Below, in pieces: positions 10,284 to 20,887 of a DNA stretch of 64,000 nt. A model generated the notes under the pieces. The model was not told where the DNA came from, ran no database searches, and worked only from the letters and a program-made list of their open reading frames with translations. The first letter of the stretch is position 1; each line of letters begins with the position of its first letter. The translations under genes and the position numbers were made by a program. Origin of the DNA: Zantedeschia hybrid cultivar (lineage: Eukaryota > Streptophyta > Magnoliopsida > Alismatales > Araceae); the NCBI GenBank assembly GCA_030544215.1, contig JARZZO010000014.1:34377734-34441733 (forward strand). Direction: 5' to 3'.

Positions 10284-11046
10284 TTAATGGGCTAGGGATT
10301 TGGGATTTAGAGATTTAAATATTGGAAGGAATGGAGAAAGGGCCCAGCCAATGGGCTGCGCCAGGGCTCGGGCCTGGCCCGAGCCACCCGGCCTTGGGCT
10401 CGGGCCGCTGGCGCGTCTTGGGCAGGGACCTGGTTCCCCTGTGAACCCGGTCAGCCCCTTCCCCTCCCCAAACCCGACGTCCAACCTGCACAGAACCTAG
10501 GGTTTGCAGGTTAGAGGCAGCCGGTGGTGGGCCTCCACAGCGTCGCCCGGCGGCTGGCCACCGGCGCCGACCGGCCTCGCCGACGACACCCCCGGCACCG
10601 GCGGGATCCCAGCCGCCGGTAGACACCCCGGAGAAGCCCAAAGAACTCCTTAGCCGCCCCTATAATTTCTGGTTTTTGAAGGGTTCTTTAAACCCAAAAG
10701 GAGGAGAAAGAGATGGGTCTCCCTCCGACCACCTCCTGGGGCCACTCCTTCTCCAGCCACCGTCCCAGTGGTGAGTAGGGACACAGGAAGGGTCTGGTTC
10801 TCTTCCCCAACAATTGGGAAGTCCGCATGAAGCCGCCGAGAGTGCCCGGAACCCTCTGTTCTTCGTCCGACGAAGAACGCGAAAAATCCCCAAAATAAAA
10901 TACGAAAATTGCAGAACATTATTCCGATTAATATTGTGTTCATCATATGAACACCGTTCTAACAATATAATCGTATTCGTGCATGGAATAAATACATGGA
11001 ATTAATAATTTCGGACCCGAAACGGGACGAGAAACAATGGAACCTG
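10284..11046 (-). other. GC-rich leader segment next to the primer site
   Basis: A GC-rich block (10330-10640) followed by ordinary sequence up to the primer binding site. Frames are open on both strands (for example 10284-10641) because the base composition removes stops; none has family content and no two agree with the second Copia leader, which has a similar GC-rich block at about 58300-58500. I treat it as untranslated leader. Confidence 0.6.
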
Positions 11047-11058
11047 ACTCTGATACCA
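11047..11058 (-). other. Primer binding site of the first Copia element
   Basis: On the minus strand TGGTATCAGAGT follows the LTR end after one base. This is complementary to the 3' end of initiator tRNA-Met, the standard primer of plant Copia elements, with a final T where C is common. Confidence 0.9.
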
Positions 11059-11059
11059 C

Positions 11060-12612
11060 TGTTGGGTTTTCTCGGGTTTCTCCGGATCGCTCACGTAGCG
11101 GAAAATAAAATATTAAAATAGCGATCCGTTCCCGTTTCGAAAAACAAAAATCGATTATCGGATAATCGAAGTTCTCACCGTGTGCGGATTCGAATCCTAA
11201 CCGTTCGGTTCCGTCGGTGTGACACCGCAAAAAGCGCAAGCGTCCGGCCTCTAGCGAAGTCCACGCGATCCTCCTCGCGACGGATATCCTCAAGTTCCTC
11301 GTTCTTCGCAACCCACGAAACCTCCGCCGGTCGCCGCAATGATCGCCGCAATGCGCGGACGATTTCCTGTCGAACGGGATTCGGAGAAGCGGCGGAGCAA
11401 TTCTGGATCTGTCTGGACACCAGAGAGAGAGAGAAACAGAGGAGGGGCGGCTAGGGTTAGCAGCAGCTTGGCTTGCTCAGCCCGTTCGCTATGTTTTATA
11501 CTAACCGCGCGATTTTTCATAAAAACCCCCGATTTGTATAAAACCCACTTATTTATCCATCGCCTTGAGAATCATTTGCGTGTGACCCTCTAGTCCCAAG
11601 TACCAGTCCAATTAATAGCCCAACAAGCCCAGTGACTCCTCACTAGCTTTATTAATCAATTAATAAACCTTTATTAATTAATTAATCAATTGAATTGATG
11701 TCGCACATCAAATTCGACCGGGCCTCCGATCACATTGGGTGTCAAGCAACACCGCGTGAACTCGGAAGGTATTGGGGTTAAGTAACCCACTCTTGGAAGC
11801 TTTCCGCCGACAGTTACTGCGTGGATATAATCCTTCATTCGTACAACGCTCTCGAGTCAACTCAAGGTATGACGAGCTGTCAAACCCTAACCGGTCGACT
11901 CACTTGGATTGGATGCCGCTGATGAATATCGGAAAACTCATTTCCCGATATTATCGTCCGCCCTGGCCAGGGACTTCCACGTATCCTTCCTAGAGCATTC
12001 TCTCTCTAAGTACCGAGAGCGAATGATTCCTTATTGACACACAATTCCCTTCGACGGTATTCCGATGTACCCAATCTTTTGCGTATTAGAATCCCGTGGC
12101 TAGAGATTCGTAAACCAAGGTCAAAGCACAGAAGTCCACCGACAAGGTGCCCTTGGTGTCTCAGGTCCGAGGACCATCTACGCAACTGCGACAATAGAAT
12201 CAAGCTGGTTGACAGTGAGGTACAATACCATCCAGCGATTCAGTCGGATCAGTTCAGTGAACTCATTCTCCAATGAGCACCTACAGATTCGCCTTAGTGT
12301 CTCCACACAAGTGACTTATGAGATCAGTCACCCTCATCATATAAGCAGGAGTAATATGTATTAGTCTAACCGGATATCCGATGTCCTTCTCGGATATCCT
12401 CAGACTATGAACGATTAAGAATATGTGTGTTTAAGTGATCAGTCTCATTAGTATGATCTCATCATAATCTGATCACTATAGCACATATTCACGGACTTCA
12501 TTATGAAACGATAATTAATGCGATTTACACATAATGAATATTATGCCAATATATTAATAAATGAACGAGATTTACATAGTCAGATTGGCTTGTGGGCCAC
12601 CTTAAACTAACA
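11060..12612 (-). repeat. 5' LTR of the first Copia element
   Basis: This 1553-bp copy matches 5036-6589 closely. The TATA box is at 11494-11500 (minus strand). It abuts the primer site on its inner side and the duplicated ATTAC (12613-12617) on its outer side. Confidence 0.95.
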
Positions 12613-12617
12613 ATTAC
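12613..12617. repeat. Right target-site duplication (ATTAC) of the first Copia element
   Basis: Second copy of the 5-bp duplication at 5031-5035; Tat RT coding resumes immediately after it. Confidence 0.95.
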
Positions 12618-13330
12618 TTGGGTTCATTGTCAGTAAGTGGGGAATTAAGATCGATCCCAACAAGGCAAAGGCTATTAGAGAAATGCCGCCTCCTAAGAAT
12701 TTGAAAGAGTTAAGAAGATTAATCGGGAGGTTGCAGTTTATTCCCCGATTTGTCTCCCAGCATTCACAAAGGTGTAAGCCGTTCTACGAGCTCACCAAGT
12801 CGGGAGTCAAATTCGATTGGGACGATAAGTATCAGGAGGCATTTGATGGATTGAAGAATTATTTGGCAAGTCCTCTTGTTTTGAGACCACCATCTCCGGG
12901 CAAACCGTTGATACTACACATTTCTGTCCTGGATGATGCGGTGGGGTCTGTCCTGGCATAAGAGGGTGAAGAAGGAAAGGAGAGGGCAGCCTACTATCTC
13001 TCTAAACTTCTCAACCCCGCTGAACAGAGATACACAGCGACGGAGAAAACATGTGCAGCATTGGTCTGGGTGGTTCAGAAATTGAAGCATTACTTTCTAG
13101 CTCATGAAGTCCATCTTATCGCTAGAATGAATCCGATCAAGTTTCTCCTTGAAAAATCTGTCCTTATTGATAGGTTAGCACGATGGCAAAGCTTTCTATC
13201 TCAATTTGATATCACTTACATTCAACAGAAAGCGATCAAAGGCTATGCCATAGCAGAACATCTCGCTCATCATGTCCTTCCTCGTTTTGATCCAGTCCGA
13301 TCGGAGTTCCCGGATGAGGAACTAATGTTC
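12613..13330 (+). pseudogene. RT C-terminus and first RNase H of the split Tat element
   Basis: Continues the RT broken at 5035: LGFIVSKWGIKIDPNKAKAI, then MPPPKNLKELRRLIGRLQFI (connection). RNase H follows, with KFDWDDKYQEAFDGLKNYLA, YYLSKLLNPAEQRY and LKHYFLAHEVHLIARMNPI. One TAA at 12959-12961 after GSVLA replaces an expected Gln. Apart from the two halves being 7.6 kb apart, the polyprotein order matches an intact Tat element. Confidence 0.9.
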
Positions 13331-13660
13331 ATAGATGGAATCAAAGATGACATGTGGACTCTGCATTTTGACGAAGCTCTGAATTCCCATGGAAAAGATA
13401 TTGGCATTTTTCTGTTATCACCTGAAGGTGTCACCATTCCACAAGCCTTTCAACTTGACTTTCCAGTCACTAATAATATAGCTGAATACGAGGCACTCCT
13501 TGCTGGCTTCGAGGCTGCTCATCTCCATGGTGCCACCAAACTTAGAATTGTGGGTGATAGCCAATTGATTCTTCGCCAGGTGTTAACCAATTATCGAACT
13601 CTTGATCCCAAGCTCAAGCCTTATTAAGAACTCACTTCTGCTTATGCTAAGCTTTTCACA
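13331..13660 (+). pseudogene. Second (archaeal-type) RNase H of the split Tat element
   Basis: WTLHFDEALNSHGKDIGI gives the first Asp, TNNIAEYEALLAGFEAA the Glu, and LRIVGDSQLILRQV the next Asp of this RNase H class. TAA at 13624-13626 follows KPY where Gln or a similar residue is expected. The domain marks the element as Tat lineage, like the one at 1-3240 but a different family. Confidence 0.88.
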
Positions 13661-15178
13661 AAATTGATCTTAATCCATGTTCCTCGAAATCAAAACATCT
13701 TAGCTGATGCTCTAGCTTCCCTCGCATCTTCCCTCAATTTCCCAATCAGCAGACAATCCGAATCAATCATCGTTCATAGACGTCTTTCACCCGCCGTGAA
13801 AGACCCTTCATTTCTTAGAACTAAAGAGAAGCTGTTGAAGAAAGTCAGAGATGGAAATATTGTGGAAAAGAGAGAGATTATGTTAATGGAGTTGTTAGAA
13901 GAGATGGATGATAAACATAAACCATGGTACTACGAAATTGCTAAATATTGTGAAGATCAATCATATCCTGAAGAAGCCACAGTTGAAGAGAAAAGGGCTA
14001 TCAGGAGAGTTGCTCAAAGGTACACCATAATTGGAGGAGCACTATACAAAAGAGGTTTTGATGGAGTTCTTTTAAGATGTTTAGACAAAGATGAGCTTTG
14101 GAAGATCATGGAAGGAGCTCATGCTGGAGTTTGTAGTGGCCATGTTAATGGACAGATACTAGTAAAGAAGATCCTTAGACAAGGATTCTATTGGCCAACC
14201 ATGGAAGAAGATTGTGTAGGATATGTCCGTAGGTGTGCCAAGTGTCAACTTTATACCGATTTGATCTATTATCCTGCATCTTCACTCCATCCTATTTCCT
14301 CCCCATGGCCTTTCTCCATGTGGGCTTTCGATGTCATTGGACCCTTTGGCAGTCCTGATTCCAGCATTAAGCAGAAATCCTTCATTCTCACGGCAACGGA
14401 ATACTTCACCAAGTGGGCGGAAGCTAAAGTGTACACGAAAGTCAAAGCATCAACCGTCTGCAAGTTCATCATGAAGAACATCATCACAAGATTTGGAATT
14501 TCAAGCACCATCGTCACCGACAATGGGCCGCAGTTCGTGTCATAAGAACTGAAAGACCTCTACAACAGGTACAAAATTACATTGCATCATTCATCCCCTG
14601 ATTATCCGCAAGGCAATGGCCAAGCAGAGGCAACTAACAAGACTTCGATAAAAATCATCAAAAAGACGTGCAAGTCTAATAAATTCACAGACCGGCCAGA
14701 AAAACTGGTTGAGGCTCTATGGGCATACCGAACTTCAATCCGCACGCCTACTGGGCAGACTTCGTATTCCTTAACATTTGGAATGGAGGCGGTAGTTCCA
14801 TACGAGATCCTTATACCGTCATTAAGAGTACAATTGGATAAAGAATTTTCTATTGATGAATATCGACTCCTCGCTCAATTGGAACTCTTAGACGAGAAAA
14901 GATGGTCAACTGCTAATCATGCAAGAGTATATCAAAATAGATTAGCACGTTTTTATCAAAAGAAAGTCATTGAACGTAAGTTCAAAGTTGGTGAAATGGT
15001 CGTCAAAAGAATCTTTGTAAAAGCTTGGTGGTCCGCGTTCTGAGCTCCAACCCAATTGGGAAGGACCATATGTTGTATCGCATGCTTTTCCTGGTAACGC
15101 TTACCATCTAGTTAATTCAGAAGGGCAAGAGTTAACTAATCCCTGGAATGGATTGTATCTTAAGAAATACTATCCTTA
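13661..15178 (+). pseudogene. Integrase of the split Tat element
   Basis: The N-terminal HHCC module reads EGAHAGVCSGHVNG and then CAKC. The catalytic residues lie in WAFDVIGPFG, VTDNGPQFVS and NGQAEATNKT. TAA at 14543-14545 cuts the frame after PQFVS, where relatives have Gln. The frame ends at 15043 after a frameshift, but the C-terminal domain goes on in another frame with LQPNWEGPYVVSH, NAYHLVNSEGQELTNPWN and LKKYYP, stopping at 15176-15178. Confidence 0.9.
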
Positions 15179-15472
15179 GGTTAAAGAGCCGATCAACATG
15201 GTGCAAAGACCAGTGGAATCAGAAAATTTAGAAACTCAAATTCCCTTATCAGTCTGGATAATTTAATTCAAACACATTACTACACATGTTGACACGTTTG
15301 CTTCGTGAGTAACAAAAGATGTGAAGTCTGAAGGAATACCGAAAGCTTGACTAAGGGTGTAAAGTGCAAATCATTCTTTTAAACAAAAAAAATAATAATT
15401 CTATTTTTACACTCGGCCCACGATGTCGGAACGAGGCTTAGAATAGACTACCAAGAATACTCTGTCTCCAGA
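15179..15472 (+). other. 3' untranslated region of the split Tat element
   Basis: AT-rich sequence after the integrase stop with no coding content. No polypurine tract or LTR of the Tat element is recognisable before the chromovirus LTR fragment begins, so the Tat element is truncated here. Confidence 0.5.
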
Positions 15473-15506
15473 CTGAATGGCGTCCAGGAACAACGACGCC
15501 ATTTAA
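15473..15506. promoter_or_regulatory. 34-bp dyad, isolated copy
   Basis: Arms CTGAATGGCGTC and GACGCCATTTAA around ten bases (caggaacaac). The inner eight pairs are perfect. Same architecture as the arrays described at 20384, 21843, 23674, 32797, 60050 and 60648. Confidence 0.8.
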
Positions 15507-16268
15507 CTGGTGTACCCTGGGGTATAGCTAGTACCGGTGTGGGAATAGTACATTCAGAGTGTCACTCGTGCTGGGGGAAGCAGAACCACCTGTAGCCTGT
15601 CAGGCCGGAGTGGCTAGCGCACTATCCAAGGGGTTGCTGTTTAGTCTCAGTGGGTCGGTGTTTTCCTCATTCGGCCGTTTGGTTTGCGTATTTAGCCAAG
15701 ACGCTGGTTGTGGGCTCCTTGACGGAATGGTTCTAGAGTTGTGCATGTTATATTTTGAATGCATGCATTTTATATCGAAATTTGGGAATTGTGCTTACTG
15801 CTTTACTTATTTAAATTATCTATATTTGTGTTGTTGCACTTGTGGGTGTGTGAGTGGGTGGTGGGGATCGAAGGATCCCTACTGAGTCTTTTTCGATGAG
15901 ACTCACCCCCTGCGATTTTCAAGTGAGGGTTCCAGGCAGGCGTAGCGAGGAGAGTGCTGCCTTGGGTTGCGCGCCAACAGCCGTTGGTCCGGGGTATGCC
16001 CCGATGTAGTTGTATTTCCTTTTTTTTGGTCTGTGCGCTTAATTATTTCTTTTTCAGTTGGAGTATGTAATTATTTGCTGAGTCGAGTTAAATTATAATA
16101 ATTTTTAATTTCTGCACTTCCTTTACAATTCGATGCGATGTGAATGTTTAGCTTAGTTTATCATTTATTTTCCAGACTTATCGAGATCCTGGTTTAGCTC
16201 CAAATTTAATAATTCGGTACCCATTTAGTAATCGGATCTCCGATTATAGGGTGGTAGGTCGTTACAGC
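15473..16268 (+). repeat. Chromovirus LTR piece, plus orientation
   Basis: From about 15505 it matches 61135-61861: the ggtatagc...agtaccggtgtg block, gtgtcactcgtgctggg, ggttgctgttt, ggggatcgaaggatcc and the terminal gggt..gtcgttaca. It ends at CGTTACA, the LTR terminus. One complete copy of the 34-bp dyad (15473-15506, perfect core ATGGCGTC/GACGCCAT) lies at its left edge. A frame at 15559-15885 recurs in the other copy but is LTR sequence. Confidence 0.8.
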
Positions 16269-16800
16269 CACCAACAAGCAACCTATGGGCCTTAAAAGCA
16301 AAAATAAGAATACCACGAGAAGAGAGCCTAATACCTTGGAAGTAGAAGGTCGGGATGTCCGGAATAGAGAAACGCACCCTCTTCCTGTGGCAGTCCACCT
16401 CGGCATAATAAGTCTCCAACCAATCCATGCCCAAGATGACATCAAAGTCGCGAATGGCAAGCACAACTAACTGGACAGGTAATTGATGATCCTTAATGGT
16501 CAAGGGAACCTCACTCAAGCAGTTATAAGTCAACATGAAATCCCTAGAAGGAACTTCAACCATCAGTCCATCATAACTCATCAACGGGTGTAGAAAGAAT
16601 ATCTACAAATTGCTCAGAAATAAAAGAATGCGAAGCACCAGAATCAATCAACACACGCAGAGTTCCCAAGGACAGAAAGTGTTCCTTCCACCAAGTTGGA
16701 CGCACGAGCCTCCTTCCTGGTGAAAGCTAGAACTCTCCCCTGGGTCCTCGGCTTCTTCTGATCACCTGGTCCCTGCCCCTGACCATGCCCCTACGGGCAA
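16269..16800 (-). pseudogene. Chromovirus protease remnant
   Basis: On the minus strand: an Asp-Ser-Gly protease site region near 16620-16660, then VEVPSRDFMLTYNCLSEVPL, VVLAIRDFDVILGMDWLETY, and KRVRFSIPDIPTFYFQGIR. It parallels 63158-63600. It ends in RLLVGGC and then runs into inverted LTR sequence. Frameshifts separate it from gag. Aspartic protease cutting Gag-Pol when intact; this copy is broken. Confidence 0.8.
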
Positions 16801-17821
16801 TACCTCGCCAAGTGGCCCTGCTGGCCACAAGTATAACACCTCCCAGAAAATGCAAGACACTGAGTCCCACCGTGAGTACCACCACAATGACGACAAGCTG
16901 CCGGAAGCCTCTGAGCTGTCTCCTACTGAGTACTGGATACCGATTGACTCTGTTGGCTCTGCCTGGGTCTGCTACTACAGCTGCTGCCGCCTCCGCCTCG
17001 AAAGAACCTCCTGAATCTGAAGCCGAGTGAAGACGATCCTGATCTGGATGAAGGAGCTGCTGCTGCTATCTTTCCCTTGCCATAAGCTGGCCCCTGAGTA
17101 GTCAGTCCTCTTTCCCGAGCCAACTGGTCATGCTGTGCCTCTACTGCCGCGGCACACCAAACCGTTGATGCCAAGTCCGTACAACAGTGGGAAACCACAA
17201 AACTCCTCAAATTGGACCTTAGTCCATCTACAAACCTCTCAGTCCGACGCTCTTCATCTCCTGAAATAAAAGGCACAAACCTCCCAAGCGAAACAAACTT
17301 CATATGGTACTCCAGCACTGTCATGATTCCTTGGGTCAACTACATAAATTCCCTTTCCTTGGCCTTCTGAACATGCCTAGGGAAGTATTGCGCATTGAAT
17401 TCCTTCACAAATGTCTCCTATGAAATCTCCCTGAGATTCCTATCCGCATATGACAAACTCTTCAAAGTGGTCCACCAGTAGTAGACATCATCCTTCAACA
17501 TGAAGGTAGCCAACGGAGTCCTCTCAACTGCCGCACAGTCCATAGTATCAAAAGTCTTCTCCAACTCCCTCAGCCAATGAACGGCCTCATCAGGGTTGGG
17601 ACGACCGGTAAAATGAGGCGGCTTCAGCTTTAGGAATCTCTCCATAGCAGCTGAAGGCCCTCCTCGAGTACTAAAACTCTCACTAGGGTCTCGAGTCTGA
17701 TATCTAGTTATCGTGTCCATCATAGCCTCCATGAAACGCTCCATATTCGGCCACCGGCCTCAGATCCACTAGGAACATCACCCTGTTCCCTAATAACTGG
17801 CACTCTCCTCCTAGGAGCCAT
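16801..17821 (-). pseudogene. Chromovirus gag remnant
   Basis: Starts with ATG at 17821 (the same start as the copy at 62018). The Gag core reads KLKPPHFTGRPNPDEAVHWL, MLKDDVYYWWTTLKSL, then TVLEYHMKFVSLGRFVPFIS, a Ser/Gly-rich stretch (FRRFFRGGGGSS) and the knuckle region near 16800-16850. There is a TAG at about 17340 before LTQG and a frame change between the start and 17744. Gag would form the particle shell; this copy is broken. Confidence 0.85.
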
Positions 17822-17968
17822 CTAATCGCCTATAATCACAAAAATCGAAAACAATTCTAATTAGAATCCCAAAACCTACACTACCGTCGTGCCTGTACGG
17901 GATAATGTAATTATTTGCCAAAATTACAATATTTAACCTAGTTACTCATCTATTTGCCAGACCGAATA

Positions 17969-17980
17969 CTCTGATACCAA
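17969..17980 (-). other. Primer binding site of the chromovirus fragment
   Basis: TTGGTATCAGAG on the minus strand, one base from the LTR terminus at 17982; tRNA-Met-type, as in the second copy at 61863. The leader between this and the gag start (17822-17968) holds nothing else. Confidence 0.88.
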
Positions 17981-17981
17981 C

Positions 17982-18282
17982 TGTAACGACCCGCCACCCT
18001 ATAATCGAGGATCCGATTACTAAATGTGTACCGAATCATTAAATTTGGAGCCAAACCAGGATCTTAATAAGTCTAGGAAATAAATGATAAACTAAGCTAA
18101 ACATCCATATTACATCGAATTGTAAAGGAAGTGCATAAATTAAAAATTATTACAATTCGACTTGACTCAGCAATTAATTACATACTCCAACAGAAAAGAA
18201 ATAATTAAGCGTACAGGCCAGAAAAGAAAATAACAACTACATCGGGACATACTCCTGAACAGTGGTTGCTGATGCGCAAAGA
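17982..18282 (-). repeat. Chromovirus 5' LTR piece, minus orientation (truncated)
   Basis: Starts TGTAACGACCCGCCACC and follows the reverse complement of the 61570-61861 LTR end, through catcggg(a)catac and gaacagtgg to about 18282, where it stops and Tat gag sequence begins. The first few codons of the apparent open frame at 18266 therefore come from LTR sequence. Confidence 0.85.
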
Positions 18283-18284
18283 TT

Positions 18285-19537
18285 CTACCTTTTCCAGTGT
18301 GTTTGACCCCCACAGACCCAATAGACCTCCACCCAAGAAGCCTAATGCGCCTAGTTCCTCTAATATAGGTTCGACTACTGAGGGTACCATGTCTCATGAG
18401 CAAGTGAGCACCATGAACAATAACCAAGCTTCATTTGTGAGAAATCAACCGCCTCCATACAACAATCAGCGGCCTCAGAACCAACAAGGTTTCCAACCTT
18501 TACAGCAGCAATCTCCTCAGTCTACCTACAACCAACCTCGTCAACAACCTGGTTATAATCAAATTCCACCACCCATAGAATACTCCCAACAGAGAAAACC
18601 TCTTGGTCCTAAGAAAAGTTCATACTCACCACTCCCAGAGTCACTCTCTGATATCTTCAATGTTGTCATGGCAGCCAATGCTCGCTCGCTGCTGAAGGAA
18701 AGGACCATATGGCCTCAAAATGCTGATACATCCCATTACTGTGTGTTCCACATACAGCCTGGGCACACTTTGGACGTTTGTTTCCAATTTCGAGATTATA
18801 TTCATGATCTTAATGATCAAGGAGGGATCGATTGGGATGAGACGCGTAAATACATCACTGCTCTGAAAGCTAAGAGGCCTCCACAACAACAACAACAACA
18901 TCAACCGCAACAACAGATTCATAGGGCACCTATCAAGCAGGCAGCACGACAACCGCCTAATATGGGAATTGTATAGAATCTGTTACCGGAGCATCCGAAT
19001 CAGATGGCCTCCATCCTCACCAACAACCAATCCGAGGTGAATAGGGGTCAGCAATGGAAATTAGAGGAGTCCTCTTCCATATACTCCACTGGCTACACGC
19101 CTGATACTACCACTCAACCACCTCGCACCATTATCCGCATCCCTAGGCCTCCACCAAAACATACAACACCCATTCCACCACCACAACCCCTAAAACCCAA
19201 TCCTACTATACCCACCACCTCAACACCACCATTCACCCCTAAACCCTTGCTCAGCATCCGAAGGCCATCACCACCACCAAACCATCTTCCACCATCAATG
19301 ATCATGTCATGCCATCAAAACCCTTACTACGCATCCCTTTCCCTACATCACTTAGTCATGACAACCCCCAACCTACCATACCACTCATACGCACTCCACA
19401 ACCCGCACTTGCCACTCGAAACCACCATCTAATGCCATCAAAACCCTTGATCATCAACTTGGCAGTTGTTAAGGCCTCACCATCATCCTCTACTACTGAG
19501 CCGCAACCAGTGGTGTGTGAGTGCTCAAATTGTGATG
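18285..19537 (+). pseudogene. C-terminal Gag fragment of a Tat element
   Basis: Gln/Pro/Asn-rich Gag with the C-H-type motif YCVFHIQPGHTLDVCFQFRD followed by YIHDLNDQGGIDW, the usual C-terminus of Tat Gag. TAG at about 18974-18976 interrupts; the frame then goes on (MASILTNNQSEV, QWKLEESSSIYSTGY) into a Pro-rich tail with repeated MPSKPL and RIP..PPP units, with a frameshift near 19300. The Gag core is missing on the left (replaced by the chromovirus LTR) and the right edge meets an inverted LTR. Confidence 0.8.
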
Positions 19538-20254
19538 TGTGAAATCATGAATTTTATGTTGATTATATGACAATGAAACCTATTAAAACTAAGTGTGATC
19601 GTCAGAAAGCTTTTGACTAAAAAGCTTCAAAGATAAAAGGATGATCGCTTACCTGTTTTGAAGTTGGGAAATGTTGCAGTTCTTGATTCCTTCTCTTCAG
19701 CTGGCTGAAGAAAAGGATCCCTTCTAGTGCTTCTGTTCTTGCTTGGATTTGATGAATTTGAGGATCTTCCTTTATTTTCCAATTCTTCTTTTAATGATAA
19801 TCTCTACTTGATCTTCTTAGTAATTGTACCTTGCAAAGAAATAAAGAAAGAAAAATAAAACTAATAAGAACCAATGGAGTGTAGAATATATTTTAATCAG
19901 AATTTTAATCATGCAACTAAACAGAATCACTCACTTGTTTTGTGTTCTTTTAAAACCCTTTTAGCATGTGGGTTGGAAATTATGAATGTTGTGAGTGTGT
20001 GAATAGTATGAAGTGATGATTATGAAATTATGATACTAATGATGATGAAAACAAGAGAAAGAGATAATGAAATTGAATGGCTCCTAGAAACCTTGGTCTT
20101 GAATGGACGAAGAGGATGAAGAAAGGACGAAACTCTTCTGTCAAGACTCCTGGGAGTAGTCGTGTAGCGCCTCGATCCTTCTTTAACTCCTTCAGCATTT
20201 GAATGTCGTTTGTTTTTTAAATTCTTCACTTTTATCCTTCTTCAAAAGCTTGTG

Positions 20255-20262
20255 TATTTATA
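20255..20262 (-). promoter_or_regulatory. TATA box of the inverted family-S LTR
   Basis: Minus-strand TATAAATA (context AGTCTATAAATACAC), about 120 bp downstream of the nearest 34-bp dyad. Matches the TATA position of the solo LTR at 33193. Confidence 0.65.
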
Positions 20263-20383
20263 GACTTAAGTTCAAGACTCTCATGCGCATCCGCGGTCAC
20301 TATGGATTAACATGAAAGAATTTGAAACCAATTCAACCAGGAAACAGATAAACACAAGCTAATTCATTATTATATGATATTAC

Positions 20384-20594
20384 CTAAAACGTGTCGCTCA
20401 AGGGAGACGTCTTTTAACTTAATTAAAATAAAGATAAACTCATGAAGAAGAAACAAAAGCACTTTAGGAAACCTAAATAGCGTCGTGCTAGGTAGACGTC
20501 TTTTAGCTAATTAACAAATTAATTAAAAATAAAATTAAAAATCGAGATAGGAATAAAATCCTAAATCACGTCTGCAGAGGCCGACGTTTTTTAG
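20384..20594 (-). promoter_or_regulatory. Array of three 34-bp dyads in the inverted family-S LTR
   Basis: Copies at 20384-20417, 20473-20506 and 20561-20594, spaced 88-89 bp. Arms: CTAAAACGTGTC/GACGTCTTTTAA, CTAAATAGCGTC/GACGTCTTTTAG, CTAAATCACGTC/GACGTTTTTTAG. Each encloses exactly ten unrelated bases. The array lies upstream of the TATA box in LTR sense. Confidence 0.85.
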
Positions 20595-20802
20595 AATTTT
20601 TCATATTCAATTAAAAATCTGAGTTAAAACCAATTTCATTAATAAACTTAAATGATGTTCTCCTGACCCGATGTTATTTAGACAATTATTTCAAAAAAAT
20701 TAAATAAAAGTTAACCAATGATTAAATATTAGACTATTTTGAGGCATTATTATATGACATGAAATTTACTCAAAATGATGTCAAAATTAGTGTGTCTACA
20801 GT

Positions 20803-20887
20803 TGTCTCACCTTGGCATTGTCTTTGTAAGGGAGTGTAATGACATGGAATGTGTTGAAAAAGTGATGCCAAGGTGTGATGAGACACG
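20803..20887. repeat. Imperfect inverted repeat next to the inverted LTR
   Basis: tgtctcaccttggcat (from 20803) pairs with atgccaagg...tgagaca (to 20887); the right arm has a short insert (tgtga). The loop is about 45 bases. No transposase or target duplication is seen, so I name it only as an inverted repeat. Confidence 0.6.

Larger units (their letters stand above)
5036..12612 (-). mobile_element. Non-autonomous Ty1/Copia element nested in Tat pol
   Basis: A complete LTR-to-LTR insertion in minus orientation. LTRs at 5036-6589 and 11060-12612 begin TGTTAG and end CCAACA on the element's sense strand. It is flanked by the perfect duplication ATTAC. A primer site next to the right LTR and a polypurine tract next to the left one confirm orientation. 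The internal 4.5 kb holds a 2.8-kb leader with palindrome arrays and only remnants of gag, protease, integrase and RNase H; nearly all of integrase and RT are deleted. The near-identical LTRs suggest fairly recent insertion, so it was probably mobilised by a related autonomous element. Confidence 0.95.
15473..18282. mobile_element. Rearranged chromovirus fragment with inward-facing LTR pieces
   Basis: Three parts: an LTR piece in plus orientation (to 16268), an internal part in minus orientation (protease and gag, 16269-17968), and an LTR piece in minus orientation (17982-18282). In a normal element both LTRs have the same orientation. The joint at about 16262-16268 puts the LTR terminus TGTAACGA against protease sequence that in the second chromovirus reads GGTTGTAAGG, so TGTAA is shared. 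The LTR pieces form an inverted repeat of about 300 bp around a 1.7-kb middle. Confidence 0.8.
19538..20800 (-). repeat. Family-S LTR, minus orientation
   Basis: On the minus strand it starts TGTAGACACACTAATTTTGAC at 20800 and is collinear with the solo LTR at 32610-33939: the same AATTTTGAC..CATTTTGAGTAAATTTCAT start, a dyad array, a TATA box, an agccggctgaag-like segment and a gcgatca pair near the end. The 3' end is set at about 19538 (TGTGAAATC on the plus strand) by comparison and is less certain. No target duplication is visible, so it may be a truncated or rearranged copy, not a clean solo LTR. Confidence 0.75.

Noticed and set aside
10284..10965. Overlapping open frames on both strands
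   Set aside because: GC-rich Copia leader; low stop density, no domain, and the corresponding block of the second Copia element encodes different frames.
18167..18427. Minus-strand frames over the chromovirus LTR and Tat gag joint
   Set aside because: Cross a junction between two elements and are shadows of LTR and gag sequence.
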